A DNA stretch of 12,194 bases from an uncultured Cytophagaceae bacterium (GTDB lineage Bacteria; Bacteroidota; Bacteroidia; Cytophagales; Microscillaceae). Below are positions 1-7,700 of the stretch, piece by piece (the first letter of the stretch is position 1; every line of letters starts with the position of its first letter). A program made the position numbers and the translations under genes. The notes below the pieces were generated by a model that was given only the letters and a program-made list of their open reading frames with translations, was not told where the DNA came from and did not search any database. Where the stretch lies: contig CALDJV010000837.1 in the NCBI GenBank assembly GCA_937899305.1, positions 1 through 12,194 of the forward strand, read 5' to 3'.

Positions 1-1
1 A

Positions 2-26
2 GTAGTTTATTAATTATTTAAACTAC
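2..26. repeat. Perfect 8-bp inverted repeat at the window edge
   Basis: The arms GTAGTTTA (2-9) and TAAACTAC (19-26) are exact reverse complements around a 9-base AT-only loop. The site lies about 135 bases past the stop codon of the PorP-OmpA gene, so it could be the 3' hairpin of that transcript. Any T-tract that would confirm a terminator on the minus strand lies outside the window. It could equally be a protein-binding palindrome or chance in AT-rich DNA. Confidence 0.4.
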
Positions 27-82
27 AAAGCATACGTGCGGAAAGTCGGTTAGAAACAACTACCTTGTTGATTAAAACCTTC

Positions 83-117
83 GGCTGTGGACTATTGACC
101 GTGGACCAAAGACGAAC
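83..117. repeat. Degenerate heptanucleotide tandem repeat (GACnnnn, about 5 units)
   Basis: Reading the plus strand in steps of seven gives GGCTGTG, GACTATT, GACCGTG, GACCAAA and GACGAAC. The triplet GAC recurs at exactly 90, 97, 104 and 111, with a one-base variant (GGC) at 83. The other four positions of each unit vary. On the minus strand the units read nnnnGTC, just downstream of the PorP-OmpA stop codon. Short intergenic heptamer repeats of this kind are known in other bacteria, for example the STRR elements of cyanobacteria. Whether this is a dispersed genomic family here cannot be seen from one copy. Confidence 0.55.
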
Positions 118-161
118 TCTCAACTTGAAGTCAAAACGAAACCTTATTTTTCACGAATTCC

Positions 162-1712
162 TTAATCTTTTTTATTACCTCCTTTGAGAATTTTAAAAAT
201 CACTCTTCGGTTTTTAATTCTACCAAATTCAGTATTGTTAGACGCGGCAGGTTTCTTAGAACCATACCCGACCGTTTTCAATCTATCTTCTGCAATTCCT
301 TTGTCCACCAGATACTTTCTTACCACCGCAGCCCTTCTTTCGGATAGGTCTTGATTGAATTCCTCAGTTTTACCAATATTACAGGTATGCCCTTCCAGCT
401 CAAGCACAATGTCAGGGTGCTTTTTCAAAATCACTACCACATCATTCAACAAAGATTTTGACGCCTCATTTTTGAGTTGATCATTGGTGTAGTAAAAATA
501 GACGGTTGAATTCAGAATTTGCAAATCTCGAGTATTGATCTCTTTTGGTTTCACCACTTCCGTTACCAATGGTTTTGTATCAATGGTATCTCGGGCAATT
601 ACCCTTCTATTCTTTTTGGTGACCACTACGGTATAGATGGCTTCTTTACCCTTGATTTGGATGGTATCCGATTTGATCACATCTTTCTTAGGCTTACGTT
701 TTACCGTTTTCTTACCAATTCTAAAACCTAGTTTTAACTCAAAAGCGCTCAGTCTCTTGGCTTGATTTCCAACGCTTAAGTCATAACTAAAAGCGACGGT
801 GTAATTGGGTTGATTGATTTCTACCGAGGTAATCAGTGCCCCGTTTAATTCGTACCACAAACCGGCTCCTACATTACCCGGCTTTATAATACCCGAAAAA
901 GGAGAAAGGTTGTACCACACCAAAGCACCTACATTGACTTGACGATTTCCCCCATCTTGTTGAATCCAACGAAAACTAGGCATTACTCTCAACTGATCGT
1001 TCTGATAAGCAGTAATACCACCTGTAAAAACCAAACTGTAGGGAATTCTCTCTTCCTGAGCACTCAACGACACATTGGGTTGGTTTAGGTTTTGGCCCGC
1101 AATTCCTAAATAAGCCCTGGTTCTGGCCAAGGTATCGGTATCAGTAAAATACCAGTACAATCCAACATTGGCCGTGGGGTAACTGATTGCAGTCACGTCA
1201 AAGACTTCATTTTGGGTAGCGGTGTTCAAAAATTCTCCATTAATCCATTGACTACCTGTGGTCAGACGATCAATATTTATACTTTGCCAAAAATACCCCC
1301 CTTGCACTCCTAAACTTAAATATTGGGCATATCCAATTTGGTGATTGTAAGCTGCCCCTGCACTTATTCCAGTTATTTGTAATGCACCATCTGAACCTAG
1401 TCTATCATTCATTACCGAAAGCCCAAACCCTGCTATACGTCCTCTGTCTTTGGTAATGAGTGGATACATCATCGAGATCATGGGAGTTTCAAATGCAGCA
1501 CCAACGCCTCCTCCTACATTCATTCTCCGATAACTCATAATTGCCTGGGTTTGGTTATAAGAGGCAATCATTCCAGGATTAGTCTGCATGGGAGAAAGAT
1601 AAAATTGAGAATAGGCAATGGATTGTGCGATGACTTTTGGTTCAGCCAACCACACAATTCCAATAATTCCCAACAATACCTTCCAAGCTTTATGGTTCAT
1701 TTTAAACTTCAT
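162..1712 (-). CDS. PorP/SprF-family T9SS outer-membrane protein fused to a C-terminal OmpA-like domain
   Basis: The protein has 516 residues. It starts with a signal peptide (basic start, hydrophobic residues about 11-22, probable cleavage near VIA-Q, residues 28-30). Residues about 31-335 form a PorP/SprF-type beta-barrel, recognisable from the opening SQFYLSPMQTNPG and alternating aromatic/glycine strands. Residues 335-395 are a Lys/Asp-rich linker. Residues about 398-508 form an OmpA-like peptidoglycan-binding domain with GHTCNIG (441-447), NQDLSERRA (453-461) and GYGSKKP (482-488). Family knowledge: PorP/SprF proteins are outer-membrane T9SS components, and SprF-like paralogues act in export of particular substrates carrying type B C-terminal domains. 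The gene starts 17 bases after the giant adhesin stop, so the two are almost certainly co-transcribed and this is inferred to be the adhesin's dedicated partner. The usual Asp of the OmpA GHTD motif is Cys444 here. A second Met at residue 5 is a possible alternative start. Confidence 0.88.
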   Translation of the reverse strand: MKFKMNHKAWKVLLGIIGIVWLAEPKVIAQSIAYSQFYLSPMQTNPGMIASYNQTQAIMSYRRMNVGGGVGAAFETPMISMMYPLITKDRGRIAGFGLSVMNDRLGSDGALQITGISAGAAYNHQIGYAQYLSLGVQGGYFWQSINIDRLTTGSQWINGEFLNTATQNEVFDVTAISYPTANVGLYWYFTDTDTLARTRAYLGIAGQNLNQPNVSLSAQEERIPYSLVFTGGITAYQNDQLRVMPSFRWIQQDGGNRQVNVGALVWYNLSPFSGIIKPGNVGAGLWYELNGALITSVEINQPNYTVAFSYDLSVGNQAKRLSAFELKLGFRIGKKTVKRKPKKDVIKSDTIQIKGKEAIYTVVVTKKNRRVIARDTIDTKPLVTEVVKPKEINTRDLQILNSTVYFYYTNDQLKNEASKSLLNDVVVILKKHPDIVLELEGHTCNIGKTEEFNQDLSERRAAVVRKYLVDKGIAEDRLKTVGYGSKKPAASNNTEFGRIKNRRVIFKILKGGNKKD

Positions 1713-1729
1713 AAAATTTTAACTATACA

Positions 1730-4700
1730 TTATCGTACCAACAGCACATTTCCAGACTGTTTAATCTCTACGCCATTTTTGAATTTACCAGTCAAATACC
1801 ATACATAATTTCCTTTTGGTAGTGGGTTATTTTCAAAAGTTCCATCCCATCCTTTGGTGGCTGTTTCACTTGTTTTTATTCCGAACTCATTACTACCCAA
1901 AAACTCGTCCATGTTTTTACTTTCGTAGACTAACTTTCCTTCCCGGTTAAAAACTTTCAATTCCAATTCGCCTACCTGATTACCAAACACCTGGAATCGA
2001 TCGTTTTTATTATCGTTGTTCGGAGTAAACATTGTGGGTACAAATACCTGATAACTCAAAACGCGCGCCACAATAGATAATGTAGTGTCACATCCTTTAT
2101 TATTGGTCAATACCAATGTATATTTTGTTGTTTGTTTCGGTGTCATTACTGGACTTGCCAATGTACCATCTGATATATTTGCCACATCCGCATCAGTATC
2201 GGCAGTCCACACATAAGTAGCCGCATCAGTCGCTGTTGCCGCCAAGGTTACTGATTCACCCACGGTGACAGTTACGGTATCCCGCGCAGCATTCAATAAT
2301 ATATTACCTGTGCTGGTAGGGGTGATGAGGGCGTCGGTTACAAATTGACGACGGTCTTCTATAACGAATGAAATCAAGTTAGAAGTACATCCTCCTGCAT
2401 CGGTTACCTGTACAGTATAAGTCCCTGGAGTCAAATCTGTAATGTCTTTTGTAGTAGCATTATAAGAAGCATCTCCTGCTTTCGTCCAAAGGTAAGTGTA
2501 AGGAGCGCCCGAAAATCCTCCTGAAACCGTGGTAAGTGTCACCATTCCTCCTCCGGCACCATTGGTGGTACAGAACTGAGCATTGGTAGTATCTCCTACA
2601 ATGGTAAAGTTGGTTGGGTCATTTACTACTACACTAAAAGGAGTCGCGGCCCGCTCATTGTCTCCTCCTGAATCGTCGGCTCCATTTACCCCCGACCCAG
2701 TAATTGGAGTGGCATAATACACAAAGTTTCCTACTGTATTTTGGGTAACTCTCAAAGTATCACTAGACGATCCATTATTGGTAGATTCTCCTACTTTATT
2801 GCCACCAGTAGGGGCATCGTACCAGTCAAAACGAACGGCATTGGCATCTATTGCCTGCAATCGTACTTGACCACCCTCACACAATGTAGTTGACAATGGT
2901 CTGGCCGTAATATCATAAGAAAACACGCGTACTGTAGCAGTATCAGAGTTGTTTATACAACCTCTCACATCCTCAGTCACAAATACTTCCCCAGTCGTAG
3001 CCGTACCTCCCCATTTCACCGTAATTTGATGGGTATTGGCCACCCCTACAATGGTACCACCTCTCACCGTCCAATTATAGGTACTTCCGGTGTTGTTGGT
3101 AGTGGTAGCATAAGTTCGGATAGTATTGACATATACCGAATCCTGAGTACTGATCAATTGAGGTTTGATAGGCGTACGCTTTACACTAATGTCTTGCTCA
3201 TTGGCATCTCCTATACAATCAGTGCTCTTAATTTTAGCTGCCACTTGTAGTTTCACCGTAGCTACATCCATCGCATTAAACGGTAAGTTGTTGCTCCAAC
3301 GAATGGTGATTGAAGTAGAATCGGCATTGGCCGCAGATACAATTTGTCCATCACTCGCATTGACAATGCTCCAGGAATAAATATAGTTTGAATTGGCAAC
3401 ATCAATGGTATAAGTTGCTTGATAGTCGGTACCATCAGTAAAAGCACAAATGTCGGTATCACCAGTAAATGCCGGAGCAGATGGTTTGGTAAAAATGGAC
3501 ACATTATAGGCGCTGGTCGTGGTATTACAACCTAAACCATCCGTTTCGGTTACCACCAAAGAACCAGTCGTAGGATCAGTCCAGGTAATGGCTACCTGAC
3601 TCATATCTACCCCAGTAATGGTGTTGGTACCATTTGCATCTATAGTTCCCCCAGTTACCATCCACACGTAGGTATTACCCGTGTTCAAAGTAGTAGAGTA
3701 AGCCGTTCCAGCTACATTCTGACAAGCAGTAGTGGGCCCACTAATTACCGGGGTTGGGTTTACATTCGCGGTAGCTGTTTCGCTACAAGCCCCGTTGTTT
3801 TCTTCTACACTCACCGATTTTACCGTAGCCGTAGTGCTACAGGTTACATTGATGCTATTGGCATCCAATGCAGTATAAGTACCCGCGCCATTGGCATCAA
3901 TGGTTCCTCCTACCACTGTCCAAGTATAAGTATTCCCCGCGTTCAAGGTCGTACTGTAAGTGGCTTGCTCAGTGATACAGTTGGCCGTAGCCCCCGCAAT
4001 GGCTGGGTTTGGTAATGGTTTCAGGCTAAAGTTGGTTTCATCTTGACTGGTACAAGTCCCAATGGATTCTTCCAAAGTGATTTTACCCGATGTAGCCGCA
4101 GCATCCCATCGTACCTCTACAAAATTATCGGCCGCTCCGCCTCCGGATACTACGGTTGCGTTGTCTATTGTCCAGTTATAAGTATTTCCGGTGCTGTTGG
4201 CTTCGTATCGTACCGTTTGATCGTTACAGGCCAAATTTGTCCCTGAGATTTCGGCAACTGGGGCACTGTTGATGGTGGCGGTTACTGCTACCCGATTGGT
4301 TTCACAAGTTCCATTGAATATACTTACATAATAAGTTGTAGTTGTGTTTAGATCAGGGGTGGTATAATCAGGCGTTGTAGCCAGCACGTCGGTACTGGTG
4401 GTACTTGCGTACCAACGATATTGTCCATTGGTACCTCCCGAAGCAGTGAGGGTTACCATACCATTACCACAACGATCAGCGGCAGTTACTCCTGGATCGG
4501 CCACTGCAGCGGCCACCGTTACGTCAACTTTAGTCAAAGTACTTTCGGTGTTTCCACAACTGGCATCCAATACCCTTACGTAAAAACTGGTATTGGCCGC
4601 AACTGCTGAAGCGGTGTAAGTAGTATCCAAATGATCTGCACTGGTTTTGAGGGGAGCTCCAGTACCTGTAGCATTGTCAAACCACACATATACTTGTCCG

Positions 4701-7700
4701 CCCGTAGCACCCGATGCATCTAGCACAAAATCTCCGGTACCACAACGGGTAGTCGGAATGGCCACCACCGCCGGAGCATTGGGTACCGTTCCTGGTGGGT
4801 TAATAAATGCGGTCACTTCCGTACGATCACTATTACAATCATCCGAAAAATCGCCTGGTGTACCATTGTCGTTTACAATAGATACATACACCGACTGATT
4901 AGAGGTAATAGAAGGAGTAGTATAAGTGTTGTCACTTTCATTGGTAGACACATGAACCAAACTACCACCTACTGCAGCATCGTACCAAAAATATCTCTGA
5001 CCGGCAATCGCGCCATTGGCGCTGAGGGTTACTGCTCCAGGATCGCAACGAGAACCATCAATGGCCGTAGGAGGCGCCAATGTTGTAACTGTGGCAGTAA
5101 CTTCTACCCGATCACTTTCACAACTTCCGTTATAAAAGCTCACAAAATAACTGGTGGTCGCAGCCAAATTCGCTACGATTAGGCTACCTGTGTTGTTTTC
5201 AAATGCGGTAGGCTCGGTGCTGCTTACGTACCAACGAAACTCTTCGCCCGCTCCCAAAGGTGCGCCATCCGATTTGGTAGCATTGATATTCACTGCTCCG
5301 ATGCCACAACGACTTACATCGGTCACGGTAGGAGTAGCTCCTCCAGTAGTAGTCACCGTAATGGTGGCAGCTACCCGATTGCTTTCTCCAGCACAAATGG
5401 TATTAGAGATGCTTACATAATAAGTGGCATCACTAGTTACCCCAGTAATAAAAGTGTCGTCGCTTTCATCGGTAGAAGTCTTCAAGAGATTGCCCGCTGT
5501 AGGATCGTCATACCACTTGTATACCTGACCAGCCGCCGCTCCAGAGGCTTGGAAAGTAGCATCACCTGCCCCACACCGGGTGTCAGGTACAGCCACTACG
5601 GTGGGGTCGGTAGGAGTAGAACCTAAAACAGTGGCGGTAATTCTTACTCGGTTACTTTCGCAAATTCCATCAATGATACTTACATAATATTCGGTAGTAG
5701 CACTGATAGATGGCGTGATAAAATCAGGGTCGGTCGCATTGGCAGACTCTTTTTCAACCGTAGTAGTGGTTGCATCGGCATACCAACGGTATTTTTGCGC
5801 CCCAGTTGCTCCGCTTGCGGTAAGGGTCACCGTACCAGTTCCACATCGTGACACATCGGTTACACCAGGATCGGTAGCCACCGAATTGATGGTCATGTTT
5901 AAAGCAGGCGAAGTGACCGAACAACCATCTCCGGTGGTTTCAGTTACCGTGAGGGTCCCCGCAGCTGGCGTGGTTCCCCACTCTATAGTCACCGAAGCAG
6001 TTCCCTGTCCTGCGGTAATGCTTCCAATTGCAGGATTGGTAATTTCCCAATTATAGTTACTCCCGGCATTGTCGGCCGTGGTATATGTTTCAGTTTGGCC
6101 AGGACAAACCGTGTTGGTTCCGGTTACAGTAGGAGTAGGATTCGCGTTGACAGTGATATTTACCGGTACTCGGGCACTTTCACAAGTAGCACCCGCAATG
6201 GCTACATAATAAGTGTGATTTCCTACTGCCAAAGAAGGGGTCGTAAAAGAAGCATTTGATTCTAGAGAAGCTCCTCCAGTGGCCATCTCATACCAACGAT
6301 AATTACCATCTGACGAACCAGTGGCAGTCAAGGTTACCGTTCCAGTCCCACAACGGGTTTCATCACCGCCCGATACTGGTGCATTGGGTCCGGCAATCAA
6401 CAATATGGCATAATTAGAGGGTTCTGGCGCACAAGCTCCATCCTGTACAAATGCCCGATAAAAGGTGTTTGCCCCTATATTGGTGTAAGCTAGAGTATTT
6501 GTTGTATTGGCAATGTCAGTCCAATTGACGGCATCGGTAGAAGATTGCCATTTGGTAACACTTCCCGAGTGACCACTCAAAGTAAGCGAACCACTTGAAC
6601 CAGCACAAACTTGCTGGCCTGCAGTCACTTTTCCACTTGGGTTGTTGATAAAGTATTTACGAATAGATTGATTCGTTTTGTCACTGATGTAGATATTTTG
6701 TTCCAAGTCAGCAAAGACTCCAGTAGGGAAGTTAAACTGAACACTCAGGGCAAAATTATTGTCAGTGGAGCCCGCCGACCCAGTACCGGCAAGGGTCGTT
6801 ACGTTTCCACCACTAATTTTACGAATCAGGTGATTTCGGGTATCGGCTACATACACATTTCCTTCTTTGTCTACAGTAATACCAGAAGGGTGATTGAAGC
6901 GTGCATTGGCGGCGGCTCCATTGGTAGAACCAGGAGTAGTTTGAGAAATATCTCCCGCAAAGGTAGAGGTAGTACCATCTGAGGTTAAAACTCTACGAAT
7001 AATATTGTTGTGACGATCGGCTACATACAAATTGCCGGATAAATCTAACGCTATGCTAGTAGGGAAGAAAAACTGAGCAATGGTAGAAGCACCATCTACT
7101 GCCCCCGATGGGAAAGTAACACTACCAATGGGAGGTCCGGCTAAAATAGATACCGTATTGGTATTGAGGTCAATTTTCTTGATTTTATGATTGTTTTTAT
7201 CGGCCACATACAGGTTATTAGAGAAGTCTATCTCTACATCGGAAGGCTCACGAAAACGAGCTGCAGTAGTTGTTCCAATGACATCACCTGCGTCACCACC
7301 AGTAGTACCTACAATGGTAGTTACAGTAGCGGTACCATCTGGGTCAACGATCTTACGAATCGCGTTGTTGTCTTTGTCAGCCACATACAATGTTCCTGAA
7401 ACATCGATGGCCAAACCAGTAGGAAAATTAAAGCGAGCCGCCGCTCCGTTGCCATCTACTGGGCCATTCCCACTATTGTTATTACCCGAAGTACCAGCAA
7501 TTACACTCACTGTTCCTGAAGATATTTCTACCCGCTTGATGACGTGATTTTTTTCGTCGGGGACATAAAGGTATTGGCCGTTTGGAGAGATAACCATACT
7601 GGCAGTACCATCTGAGGTAGAAGTAGAGGCCGTATTGAAATTGAAACCATTGACCAGTGTATTTACTTCTTCGGTAGGGCTGCTTCCTCCATCTACCAAG

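Noticed and set aside
3626..3943. Recent DNA duplication between the two GGTIDANG domains
   Set aside because: The protein cores are alike, but the DNA differs at many third positions. It is an older domain duplication, not a fresh tandem copy.
2354..6370. Recurrent similar segments that could suggest a CRISPR array or tandem DNA repeat
   Set aside because: The similarity follows protein domains of about 75-90 residues in one open frame, with drift at third codon positions. There are no short identical repeats with unique spacers.
6611..6982. 123-residue plus-strand ORF opposite the NHL region, and similar plus-strand ORFs (5715-6056, 7191-7547, 8687-9016)
   Set aside because: They lie wholly antisense to the well-supported repeat-coding frame, resemble no family I know and vary with the repeat structure. 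They are shadows of low-stop codon usage in the Thr/Ser/Gly-rich gene.
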